DNA from: Planctomycetota bacterium
Lineage (GTDB): Bacteria > Planctomycetota > Phycisphaerae > Phycisphaerales > SM1A02
Direction of reading: 5' to 3'
Length of the DNA stretch: 64,000 nt
NCBI GenBank assembly: GCA_022574595.1
Contig: JACZRS010000003.1
Location: 124,001 to 188,000, forward strand
Shown: piece after piece, positions 16,933 through 25,075 of the stretch
How the letters are laid out: every line of letters starts with the position of its first letter
Numbering within the stretch: the first letter of the stretch is position 1
Position numbers and translations under genes: made by a program
Notes under the pieces: generated by a model
What the model was told of the DNA's origin: nothing
Database searches by the model: none
Seen by the model: the letters and a program-made list of their open reading frames with translations, nothing else

Positions 16933-18084
16933 TCAGTTCTGAGCCACACCTCGATAATCTGCGACAATAGGGAGAAGCGAATCAATCGCCGCGAGATCCG
17001 ACCCGTCGTGCTGGTTTGCGAACGCCTTGGTTGCTTGGGAAACCGCATCAGCAACATCGATAAGGCTAGTGAGGCTGGATAGGGAAATCTTCAACTTACC
17101 GGCATGCTGTGGTTTATCTCCAGCTTCACGGCGTGGAACCGCAGTTAATGCTGTAGCTACTTGGGAAATAGAATGAGCTGACTGAATTTTATCGAGTTTC
17201 TTAAGTACGTTGTTGACTCGCCTCATCATTGCACTGAGATATTTACCCTTTTTCTCCGCCTTGGCAAGTGCTCGTAAACTGAACTCAAGATCAGTCAGGT
17301 GGCCTACTACGAACAGCAAACGCCGACGATCTGCTGTTGCTTGTCGATTCTTTTGATCCGGCGAATAGAAATAGTTATGCCGAACTTCACCTTGAGACCA
17401 CGCGACAAGCTCGAATGCGCTCCCAGCCGGATGCCCTCCTACGTTGACGAGCGATTCATTGGGAACGGTGTGGCATGTATAGCAGTTCTTGGCGATGCGA
17501 TAAACCTGAGCCGACCGCAACATGCCCGCTTTGTCGCACGCTTCCAAACGTGTGGTCTTGTGTTCCGCCGTTTCGTTATCGATATTGAATTCCTTACCTC
17601 CGTAGTCTTTGTGAACGTCAATCCAGTCTTGCGCGGGGCCGTGGCACGATTCGCAAGAGACCCCTGCAAACGGCTTGGCTGCCTCATCCTTCCATCTCGA
17701 GGTGTAATGACACGTCAAGCACAGATCATTTCGCTTGATCCCCTTGGTATAGCCCATTTTCTTGGCAATTTCCTTGGCCTTTGCGTTGCGGTGCATTGTG
17801 CTCCAAGTTGCAAAATGCGTCGATTGTTTCCACGCTGCAAACTCCGATGCGTGACATTCGCCGCAAGCATTTGCACCAGAGATTTTTGACAGACTGGCCT
17901 TCACATCATCCTGAGATACCTGTGGCAGAATAGCGAAGTCAAAAGAAGATGCGCTGTTGTGTTCTATGTTTGGATCTGCCAGCGCCATTGCGGCACCACC
18001 GATGATGCACGCAATGATTAACATTGCAACAAATGCGCTACAGAAATACGGTCCAAGAACAATCGATGTGCAGGTCTTCTTCAT
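16933..18084 (-). CDS. Secreted tetrahaem cytochrome c (c554-like)
   Basis: 383 residues from 18084, giving a signal peptide (MKKTCTSIVL...ends near MALA). An in-frame ATG at 18111 would add nine residues and overlap the upstream gene. Four CxxCH motifs are visible, CGECH, CLTCH, CESCH and CYTCH, with spacing and context (ACGECHASEFAAWKQSTHF; SCESCHGPAQDW) typical of the cytochrome c554 family, which carries four haems. The C-terminal third lacks Cys and looks helical. It probably shuttles electrons in the periplasm between the decahaem protein and the porin-associated cytochrome. It lies 19 bp after the reductase gene in the same operon. Confidence 0.87.
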   Translation of the reverse strand: MKKTCTSIVLGPYFCSAFVAMLIIACIIGGAAMALADPNIEHNSASSFDFAILPQVSQDDVKASLSKISGANACGECHASEFAAWKQSTHFATWSTMHRNAKAKEIAKKMGYTKGIKRNDLCLTCHYTSRWKDEAAKPFAGVSCESCHGPAQDWIDVHKDYGGKEFNIDNETAEHKTTRLEACDKAGMLRSAQVYRIAKNCYTCHTVPNESLVNVGGHPAGSAFELVAWSQGEVRHNYFYSPDQKNRQATADRRRLLFVVGHLTDLEFSLRALAKAEKKGKYLSAMMRRVNNVLKKLDKIQSAHSISQVATALTAVPRREAGDKPQHAGKLKISLSSLTSLIDVADAVSQATKAFANQHDGSDLAAIDSLLPIVADYRGVAQN

Positions 18085-18103
18085 AGGATGTTTGCTTTCA
18101 AAT

Positions 18104-19366
18104 CTATGCATGGAGCTCCAATGGTCCCTTGGGAATACATATACAAGCCAGACACGATCCTTCCTCAGTCTCAAAGCCGGGTTCTGTAGTATACTCTATG
18201 TCGCCTGAGCGAATAGCTGTCAAACAGGTTCCGCAGTTGCCGGCTCGGCACCCGAAGTCTATGGCCACATCGTTCATCTCAGCAAAATCGAGCAGCGAAT
18301 CGGCCTCAGGGTCCCACTGGCAGGTCTTTGAAGACTGTGTGAAAGTGACATCAAATGTCTCAATTCCCTCAGCACGCTTCTCGGGTGCACGTAGCTTTTT
18401 GACCGTTGCTGGTCCAAACGATTCATAGTGTACGCGACTCGAAGGCACGCCCCAAGTGTCGAGATCCGATGTCAAAGCGGCCATCATCGGAGGCGGCCCA
18501 CAAATGAAGAAGTCGTAATTGTTGGAGGGCAACACACGCCGCATAAGATCTACGCTAACCCGGGCGGCATGATGGTAGTGAAGATCGCTTTGGTCAATCC
18601 CATCACGCGGATCGCTATAACACACATGAAGGTGAATATGGTCATGCTGGATATTCAGTTGCTTTAAGTGCTCGGCCATAATATGTTCATCGCTGTTGCG
18701 TACACCATAGAAAAACCATGTCTCGCGCGTGGAGTCGCTCTGTGCGATGGCATTGAGCATGCTGAGCATTGGTGTAATGCCCACTCCGCCCCCGATGAGA
18801 ACTACAGGTGCGTCGGCGGACATGTCGAGGAAGAAGTGCCCCGCAGGCGCCTTGACATCAAGAATGTCTCCTTCATTGATTTGTTCGTGGAAGTGGCTCG
18901 ACACCAGTCCAGGCGGGGCCTGGGGATTGTCACGAGGCGGTGGTATCCGCTTGATTGTGACGCGGTAATGAGGGTTGTCTGGTGAATCGGAAAGTGAGTA
19001 GCAACGGATCAGGGGCTTACTCTGATGTTGCAGGTGCAGTTCGAAGGTGAGATACTGTCCGGGTTTGAACCATGGGATGGCTTTCTGATCGTGGGGCACG
19101 AGATAAAAGGAACAGATTCCGCCTCCCTCATCGACTTTTCGCTTGACCTCGAATTTGCGATATCCCTGCCAAGTGTGTGCAGACTGCTCAAGCTCAGCGC
19201 GATTCCGCTGCGCTGCCCCAACGCGATGTCTCATCAAGTCAACCACCAGGTTCCGCCGCTGCACATCGTTGATAGTTCGGCGTAAAGTTCCGTACAGCGC
19301 TACCATGCCTTGTGCCGCTATAAGCACAACTATGATCACGCCTAAGATCCAGAGAATTTCCACCAT
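18104..19366 (-). CDS. Membrane-anchored FAD/NAD reductase with C-terminal 2Fe-2S domain
   Basis: 420 residues. The start at 19366 has AAGAAGG 8 bp upstream; an ATG at 19393 is possible. An N-terminal helix (ILWILGVIIVVLIAAQGM) anchors it. Residues ~75-180 form a ferredoxin-reductase FAD domain (KPGQYLTFELHL; RCYSLSD near 118). Residues ~183-310 are the NAD(P) domain (GGGVGITPMLSML near 189; CGPPPMM). The C-terminus is a plant-type 2Fe-2S domain (CRAGNCGTC near 370 plus a downstream Cys). The architecture resembles NqrF and phenol-hydroxylase/benzoate-dioxygenase reductases. It should take electrons from NAD(P)H or deliver them to it. In this operon it is the plausible entry or exit point of the electron chain. 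Confidence 0.9.
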   Translation of the reverse strand: MVEILWILGVIIVVLIAAQGMVALYGTLRRTINDVQRRNLVVDLMRHRVGAAQRNRAELEQSAHTWQGYRKFEVKRKVDEGGGICSFYLVPHDQKAIPWFKPGQYLTFELHLQHQSKPLIRCYSLSDSPDNPHYRVTIKRIPPPRDNPQAPPGLVSSHFHEQINEGDILDVKAPAGHFFLDMSADAPVVLIGGGVGITPMLSMLNAIAQSDSTRETWFFYGVRNSDEHIMAEHLKQLNIQHDHIHLHVCYSDPRDGIDQSDLHYHHAARVSVDLMRRVLPSNNYDFFICGPPPMMAALTSDLDTWGVPSSRVHYESFGPATVKKLRAPEKRAEGIETFDVTFTQSSKTCQWDPEADSLLDFAEMNDVAIDFGCRAGNCGTCLTAIRSGDIEYTTEPGFETEEGSCLACICIPKGPLELHA

Positions 19367-19401
19367 ATCACGCGCCTTCTTAAATTTATTCATCCAGCCA
19401 G

Positions 19402-20853
19402 TCAGAATTTGAACTGCAGTTCCACGCGCGCCCCCCACATGTTATCACCTTCTTCGGGAATACCGCCGAAAACATCAAACTGCAAAATAGTATTTTGGCC
19501 CATGGCTTGTTGATATCTGGCGCCGAGCGCCAGCATGTCCTCATTTCCTCCATCGGTGCCTGAGCGCCCTCCCGCCTCGATGATCAATTGCTTTCGAGTG
19601 TGATCGAAGAACATCTGATACCCAAGGGCTGCGCCGACGGACTCATCCGCACGGTTTCCCAGTGCCGCCCCATATTGTCCGATTCCAACCGCTGCAAAGA
19701 GGATACCGGTCCTCCCAAGAGGTCCACCCGCATCCGGTCCGCGCGCCGCCGAAGCAAACTCGTCAATTCCCCAGAAGCCATTGACATAAACCAGGTCTTG
19801 GGAATGTGGAGGCGTCCAGGAGACTTCTCCGAAGAATAAGTATCCATCGCTGACTTCGGGCGATTCACCATTGATTGCGTGTGAACCCAGTACGCGAAAT
19901 GCAGTGTTGAAATGGTCTATTCTTTGTATCGCCCCAGCACCCCAGTATAAGCCGTCAGTGCTATCATCATCATCTTGAATGTAGATTGCATCGAACTGGT
20001 AGGTGCTGGTTGGGAAATCTGACTCCGTGAACAATGCGAACATATTTGTTCCGCCATCCTCATCATTGTTATCCCGATGGATGTTATCCCAGCCGTAAAA
20101 AAAGGTCAGCCTCAAATCGGAGCCACCCTTGGGGACAAGCGTATCGCGCACCAGAGCCACGCCGTCGATTGTGTCGTTGATAAGCAAGCCTTCCTGAAAC
20201 ACTATCGGTTGTCTACCGACGGAAAATCCCCAGTCGTTGCTTGAAAAATCAGAGCGATCGAGATTGGGAAACAACTCACCAAAGTCGCCTTCAAAGAACA
20301 GAGTGGTAACTCTACCGTTGAATTCGTCAAACCAGCCGTCCGCACCAGCGCCGGGTTCAAAGCCATAACCGGTGAAGCGTCCGTCCTGATCCAACGGCCT
20401 CAGCCCGACGAGTAAGCGCTCAGTGCCGGTAAGCTGCAAATTGCCGAATAGATCCAATCGATGAACCCACTCGCTGAATTGGGTGTGTCCATCATCAAAT
20501 GTTTGCAGTGCGCTGCGGTAGGTTCCGTAAACAAGGAAAGAGGGTTGCCACACGGCGCCACCAGGCACTTCAAAGCCGGGATCCAACGTACCGGTCCCGA
20601 GGAATGGAGCACCCAGCTCAAGGATCGGCTTGGGTCTCTGCGGAAATCCTTCGAGTTTCAGTGGGATTGGTTCATCGGGAAATCGGCTGGTGCTTTGCTG
20701 CTCTTGATCTTTATCTTGATTCTGTTCACTGCTCGGTGCATCTTGCCCCAACGCCGCAGTTACAAGGCATCCTAAGGCAAGCCCCAATTGCGCGCAGAAT
20801 ATCCAAGACCGTGCTTTGTACTTATGCGAAATTCTTCGTACCTCTTGCCTCAC
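19402..20853 (-). CDS. Outer-membrane porin-like beta-barrel protein
   Basis: 483 residues from a GTG preceded by GAGGAGAAGG. A signal peptide (ends near ALGQ) is followed by a low-complexity Gln/Ser/Asp linker. The mature part alternates short aromatic and acidic strands (GTYRSALQTFDDG; WGFSVGRQPIVFQEGLLIND; FDVFGGIPEEGDNMWGARVE) and ends in a terminal Phe after LQFK, the usual outer-membrane insertion signal. It resembles alginate-export/OprB-like porins but I cannot name a family. Its place between a five-haem secreted cytochrome and an electron-transfer module suggests a porin-cytochrome conduit across the outer membrane, as in MtrAB-type systems. That is inference from context; a solute porin is the alternative. 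Confidence 0.75.
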   Translation of the reverse strand: MRQEVRRISHKYKARSWIFCAQLGLALGCLVTAALGQDAPSSEQNQDKDQEQQSTSRFPDEPIPLKLEGFPQRPKPILELGAPFLGTGTLDPGFEVPGGAVWQPSFLVYGTYRSALQTFDDGHTQFSEWVHRLDLFGNLQLTGTERLLVGLRPLDQDGRFTGYGFEPGAGADGWFDEFNGRVTTLFFEGDFGELFPNLDRSDFSSNDWGFSVGRQPIVFQEGLLINDTIDGVALVRDTLVPKGGSDLRLTFFYGWDNIHRDNNDEDGGTNMFALFTESDFPTSTYQFDAIYIQDDDDSTDGLYWGAGAIQRIDHFNTAFRVLGSHAINGESPEVSDGYLFFGEVSWTPPHSQDLVYVNGFWGIDEFASAARGPDAGGPLGRTGILFAAVGIGQYGAALGNRADESVGAALGYQMFFDHTRKQLIIEAGGRSGTDGGNEDMLALGARYQQAMGQNTILQFDVFGGIPEEGDNMWGARVELQFKF

Positions 20854-20880
20854 TCGAGCCTTCTCCTCGGGTTACTCTAA

Positions 20881-22872
20881 CTAGTGCTGTGTCTCTGGAC
20901 CTTGATCAACATCGATCGTGATGTTCTTCTCCCACACTACTATGTGTCCCTCTCTGATTCCATCAGCCAACTGTCGCGGCGTCATGTCGTAATCAATTCC
21001 AGCCAGAGTAATCTCGCTGAGTAAGTTGATGGGAATCATTGACGCGATGAGCTTGATGTTGGCGGTATACGGCCCGTTGCCGGTAAGCTGCGATCCCTCA
21101 ACTGTGTAATGCGGCCATCGCTCTTGTAATGGCGCGATGGTTTGTCGATGCTTACGCGCTCCAGCAGGTCGGCCGTAAATGATCGTCGGTCTTGACTCGG
21201 GTCGCAGGAATGGCAAGGGATCTAGCGAATAGTTGATGGGCAGAACTTGCTCGCGCTCTCCACCGCGAACATTGCGCGTTATGAATTTCGACTGTAAACT
21301 AAAGAGTTGATTATCCAGCGGCAACTCGCCGTTGTGAACATACAATGAATGTAGATCACGAACATCACCGTTGGGATCCAGATCGCCGGATTGCATGACA
21401 ACTTTACCTGCACTGTCAGTAACTGTTACCTGCAGGAACACGACTCGCTCAGCATCGAACCCAGTGGGAACCTCGTGGCCATCTGTCCCGTTGCGCACCT
21501 GCACCTTGAACTTGATTCCGGTTTGATCGGCGTTAAGCGTTACGATGTCGCCTAGAACGTAGCCTACTCGGAGAATTGCCACACGCTGCTGCTGACCCCA
21601 AGCGAGCAACTCCAGATTTTCCTGGATTATGTCGCGCGCATCATACCTATCATCAATTGATTCCCAACGCTGGGGAAAGACATAATCTTCCGAGACGGTG
21701 TCCTCAAAGTCATCGGTTCCCCATCCTGCCTTGTGATCGAAGGTCAACCATTCACGAATGGTTGCAAGTCCTTCCACAGTCGGATCGTCCTTCTCTGATT
21801 CTTCTTTTACTGCCTTGGCATTAAGAGGAAAGATGCCGGGATGTATGATTGGATAATCAGGACCGGCAAAGTAGTGATTGGTGATCTTGCGATCGACTGT
21901 TGGTTTGCCACCGATGAATGCAGCCGGCCCTGTTTCATAGCCCGACGCAACTCCAGGCACTACACCCATGTGACAATCCTGGCAGCTCACGCCGCGCCCA
22001 GCCGCAGGTGATTGTTTGTATGAACTAAACGCTTCCTCCAAACGAAAGCCATTCACCAGCGTGACATCATGGCAAGTTCCACAAAATCCCGACTTGTCAA
22101 TCTGAAAGAATTTGATCGCTTCTGTGTGAATCTTGCGCCCGGCTTTGTCAGGCGTGGTAACGACACTATATATGTCGGGATTGGCCAATACGCGCGCAAG
22201 CTCATCGTTGCCGGTAGGGCCATAGATTGGTGAGAGAATATCACCTTCGACGATGGCAATGCGTCCGCTGATTTTCCCGTATTCTTTGTTGACGCGATGA
22301 CAAACGATGCACGTGACACCCTCGCGCGAGGTCGGATGACGATCGATGTTGCTCATGAACGCTGGCTCACCCAGATTCATGCCGACAGGAGAATGGCAGC
22401 GAATGCAGAAGTCACCGTTTGTACCGTTGGTCAGCATAAGAATTGTCCCGTGCATCGCGTTGAAGACAGGGCTCATTTGTGCGTATGCATGCTGCGAGAC
22501 TGACCATTCTCGATACTGCTTTGGATGGCAGCTTGAGCACGCTGTCGCAGATGGGAATCGATTCGCCAGAAACACCTCAGCGTGCAATTGATTCGCCGTC
22601 TCCTGAACGACTTGATCCTTGTTATCCTTTTCTGGATCGTCACCTTCATCGAGAAGATCATCGTCATCACCAAGAAGATCGTCATCATCATCAAGGAGGT
22701 CATCATCCTGATCCTGAGCATCTTGCCCCTGAACTCCGCCTGATCCATCTAACCCTGTAGAAGGAACCAGCGATGCACCGACCATAGCTATTCCTAAAAG
22801 ACAAATCATTATCAAAGATGGTGCGGCTAATGCCAGTGCGCATCGGTCAGTTCGCATGATCTTTTCCTCCAT
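20881..22872 (-). CDS. Secreted pentahaem cytochrome c with C-terminal beta domain
   Basis: 663 residues; the start at 22872 has GGAGGG upstream, and a second ATG at 22857 is equally well served. The N-terminal signal or anchor (LIMICLLGIAMVGASLVP) is followed by an aspartate and dileucine linker encoded at ~22635-22720, like the one in the decahaem cytochrome. Five CxxCH motifs follow: CSSCH, CIRCH, CIVCH, CGTCH and CQDCH. The order CSSCHPKQYREW...CIRCHSP...CIVCHR resembles c554/MtrA-like multihaem domains. From about residue 420 a haem-free, probably beta-sandwich part follows (GIKFKVQVRNGTDGHEVPTG; VTVTDSAGKVV). It may sit at the outer membrane next to the porin. First gene of the seven-gene operon. 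Confidence 0.87.
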   Translation of the reverse strand: MEEKIMRTDRCALALAAPSLIMICLLGIAMVGASLVPSTGLDGSGGVQGQDAQDQDDDLLDDDDDLLGDDDDLLDEGDDPEKDNKDQVVQETANQLHAEVFLANRFPSATACSSCHPKQYREWSVSQHAYAQMSPVFNAMHGTILMLTNGTNGDFCIRCHSPVGMNLGEPAFMSNIDRHPTSREGVTCIVCHRVNKEYGKISGRIAIVEGDILSPIYGPTGNDELARVLANPDIYSVVTTPDKAGRKIHTEAIKFFQIDKSGFCGTCHDVTLVNGFRLEEAFSSYKQSPAAGRGVSCQDCHMGVVPGVASGYETGPAAFIGGKPTVDRKITNHYFAGPDYPIIHPGIFPLNAKAVKEESEKDDPTVEGLATIREWLTFDHKAGWGTDDFEDTVSEDYVFPQRWESIDDRYDARDIIQENLELLAWGQQQRVAILRVGYVLGDIVTLNADQTGIKFKVQVRNGTDGHEVPTGFDAERVVFLQVTVTDSAGKVVMQSGDLDPNGDVRDLHSLYVHNGELPLDNQLFSLQSKFITRNVRGGEREQVLPINYSLDPLPFLRPESRPTIIYGRPAGARKHRQTIAPLQERWPHYTVEGSQLTGNGPYTANIKLIASMIPINLLSEITLAGIDYDMTPRQLADGIREGHIVVWEKNITIDVDQGPETQH

Positions 22873-22957
22873 GTTTCACCCTCCGTGATCGGAGCCATCG
22901 GCCGAGACGCGAAGCTTACATTACGCTATGCCTGCTTGGAGTCGTTTCAGCACATGC

Positions 22958-22987
22958 AATGTACCCGGTTACTGCGTGAATTGTCAA
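22958..22987 (-). promoter_or_regulatory. Sigma-70-type promoter of the electron-transfer operon
   Basis: On the minus strand TTGACA (22982-22987) and TACATT (22958-22963) are separated by 18 bp, placing the transcript start about 80 nt before the ATG at 22872. It is the only good promoter I see for the seven-gene operon, whose internal gaps are at most 38 bp and include three overlaps. Confidence 0.6.
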
Positions 22988-23013
22988 TCATTCGGGACCT
23001 AGCGTGGCATCAT

Positions 23014-23206
23014 ATAAAGGCCTGAGAGGCCACAAAGCCGTCTTAATTCCGCTTGTCCCGATTGCACCTGTCCCGATTCCTTCGGGATTGGGATAAGGAA
23101 TGGTCGAGGTTTTTCTTGACTACAAGGACTAGTCCTTGGTAGACTATTACAGTTCTGTCGACACGGAGGCTTCTACTTTACGAGGGTAGCCATGGACATT
23201 CTGCAG
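23014..23206 (+). repeat. Inverted, diverged copy of the 11.6-11.8 kb promoter-leader
   Basis: On the plus strand this region repeats the minus-strand sequence 11.58-11.79 kb: GGCCTGAGAGGCC, CCCGATTGCACCTGTCCCGA, TTGACT (23116-23121), an 18-bp spacer, TAGACT (23140-23145), CGACACGGAGGC, GCCATGGAC and GCAGGCGAC. The spacer holds a perfect 14-bp palindrome, AAGGACTAGTCCTT (23124-23137), which is degenerate in the other copy. Instead of leading to a repeat-protein gene it runs into a cytochrome fragment. Confidence 0.7.
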
Positions 23207-23413
23207 GCGACAGCTGATGATGCGCGGCAGTGGAAGATGATGTACTCGCAAACAGATCCAGCGCAAATTCTTCATACCTTCGACCCCATCAATAAATCCA
23301 ATTATTCGGCTTGTCACGTACCGGAGCAGGCGAGTGATAATTGTTTGTCTTGCCACAACTATCACGCTGGATTCGCAAGTTTCTCGTCGGTTTCAACAGC
23401 GTTTACCAAGTAG
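23192..23413 (+). pseudogene. Truncated copy of the decahaem cytochrome C-terminus fused to the leader
   Basis: An open frame of 73 codons. Its first five codons come from the duplicated leader; from about 23207 it matches the last ~65 residues of the decahaem cytochrome (ADDARQWKMMYSQTDPAQIL against ADDTRQWKTMYSHTNPTQVL), roughly 60% identical by eye. The first CxxCH of that stretch is lost (NYSACH in place of NCSQCH) while CLSCH remains. There is no signal peptide, so haem attachment is impossible in the usual pathway. It is best read as a relic of recombination, although it keeps a promoter-like sequence and an open frame. Confidence 0.75.
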
Positions 23414-23680
23414 CGGCTATCGACTTTAATCCTTCTCGCCAATTGAGGTCGGTTACCATAGCCCGCAATTCCATCATGCCGTATTGAACTCTGACATATA
23501 GCAAAAGGTAACGAGCAAACAAACATCTCTCGCTGTGAACTATACCAGCCTTTTTATAGGACTTTGGAATGCGCTACCGTAAATTCTCGAACGTGGTCGC
23601 GTAGCACCGATAGTAGGGGCTGTTGTTGAATAAAAACTAAATGAAATCGATATCGGATCCATTCATAGAAAGCTAGCACC

Positions 23681-23893
23681 ATGTCACGTTGGATCTACGT
23701 TGAGTCGTTGGAGGACGAGAATGGAGTAACGTTCCGCCACCTGATCGTAGATGCCATCGACGAGGACGAAGCATTTAGCAAAGGCGTGGCGCTTATTGGG
23801 CCTTGCCCTCCGTCAGTCAAGTTGAACAATCACGTAATCAAGTTTGATGGACGCGGTGATGCCAACGATACAGGAAGACGCGCTGTAGGATGA
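23681..23893 (+). CDS. Small hypothetical protein (70 aa)
   Basis: An ORF beginning MSRWIYVESLEDENGVTFRH with balanced composition and an acidic middle (VDAIDEDEAFSKGV), which looks protein-like rather than random. The ribosome-binding site is weak (AGAAAG). No family is recognised. It lies alone in an otherwise empty 800-bp region, 130 bp before the membrane-protein gene at 24021. A hairpin (GTTAGG...CCTAAC, 23900-23921) follows its stop. Confidence 0.4.
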   Translation: MSRWIYVESLEDENGVTFRHLIVDAIDEDEAFSKGVALIGPCPPSVKLNNHVIKFDGRGDANDTGRRAVG

Positions 23894-24020
23894 CTGGTTA
23901 GGCATCACCGGCCCTAACGACGCGGCATCTTCCAGATGAGTGCTCCGCGGAGACGTGACCTATCAATTGCTTCTGTGATTTCGGGACGATTCACCTATTG
24001 GTAGACCAACGGACTTGACA

Positions 24021-25070
24021 ATGACTGAAAACGACCAAGAACGCCAGGGCACCGCAAAGAGCGAAGCAGATCACCTCACTAAACGGGTGGCGTTATACAT
24101 CGCGTTCCACTATTTGCTTCCTGTGCTGTTGGTCGTGACGCTTGCACTTGCCTTATTTGCCATATTCTTCTGGTGGTGGTGGAACGTTCAATCAATAGGA
24201 GTCAGCCGAGAAGCGGCATTGAGCTGGTTCTCCGTAGCCGTCAGTGTGGTAATCATTAACTCTATCCTTCTCGTTTTCCTTAACCGTGAAGCTAAAGGCA
24301 CTCTCAGACAGATCGAGAAGTCATCGTCGGATCATTACGAAGAACTTCAACGTTACATACGAGAAAAACTTAGTCCAAGTATACACGTATTAAACGGGAA
24401 AAAAGCAATACGACAGGAAGCCACAGTGCTGCTCGAAGGCGCTCCGGAGGAAAAGGTCGATCAGGCGCGTTATATAACCTACTTCGGCGCTGCCTCGCTT
24501 GGCCCCACCCCTGAGGAGGAACTCGCTTTCAAGGAAGGGGAGGTAGAGGACGTCGACAACCATCCAGCCGTGACCTTTAAAGGCGCCTTTTACAAGGCCC
24601 TGGCTGCACCCGAACCTGTTAGAGTTGACCGCTATCTACAATTATTTAGCCTTGAAGCATTCAGGGATCGAAGCGAATCTCAGCGTTCGGACTACATCCG
24701 CTGGCTGACCAAAGAGATTGGTCTCCTGAAAACACATCGTTGGTATACCCTGTGGGATTCGAAACGAGCCTTACCTTTCGGGAGTACGCGCAGCACTATC
24801 GTCACAAGGCAGGGCTTCCTAGACATCATTGGGACGAGCAAAGACGACAAACTCAGCGGTGTACTGGTAAGAGGTCCTGAAATTGCGAAATTGATACACG
24901 ATCGGACCATTGATTTTTTAGAAGCAGCTAAAAAGAAAGAAAATTTGCCCAGGGATATTGGCCAATGTCAACCGGAGAGATTGCTTAAACTAGAAAACGA
25001 CTACAAAAAGCGGATAGAAGAGATCCATAAAACAAAACGAGCCGAAGAACGTCGCGGCGCAGGGCAATAA
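24021..25070 (+). CDS. Unrecognised two-helix membrane protein upstream of MscS
   Basis: 349 residues from the ATG at 24021 (a TTG at 24015 is also in frame). Two membrane helices are clear at ~28-55 (LLPVLLVVTLALALFAIFFW, then a run of Trp) and ~66-90 (WFSVAVSVVIINSILLVFL). Next come a short coiled-coil-like segment (EAKGTLRQIEKSSSDHYEEL) and a soluble domain of about 240 residues with EAFRDRSESQRSDYIRWLTK and GFLDIIGTSKDDKLSGVLVR. I do not recognise the soluble domain; its general plan recalls membrane-tethered phospholipase-D-like or sensor proteins, but no HKD motif is visible. The Lys/Glu-rich tail ends 5 bp before the MscS gene, so the two are probably co-translated. Confidence 0.7.
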   Translation: MTENDQERQGTAKSEADHLTKRVALYIAFHYLLPVLLVVTLALALFAIFFWWWWNVQSIGVSREAALSWFSVAVSVVIINSILLVFLNREAKGTLRQIEKSSSDHYEELQRYIREKLSPSIHVLNGKKAIRQEATVLLEGAPEEKVDQARYITYFGAASLGPTPEEELAFKEGEVEDVDNHPAVTFKGAFYKALAAPEPVRVDRYLQLFSLEAFRDRSESQRSDYIRWLTKEIGLLKTHRWYTLWDSKRALPFGSTRSTIVTRQGFLDIIGTSKDDKLSGVLVRGPEIAKLIHDRTIDFLEAAKKKENLPRDIGQCQPERLLKLENDYKKRIEEIHKTKRAEERRGAGQ

Positions 25071-25075
25071 TTACT

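Noticed and set aside
23890-23935. Integron-like attC site (GTTAGGC and CCCTAAC)
   Set aside because: The two boxes are in the wrong order, only 13 bp apart, and no further site or integrase is seen; it is more likely a small hairpin after the ORF at 23681.
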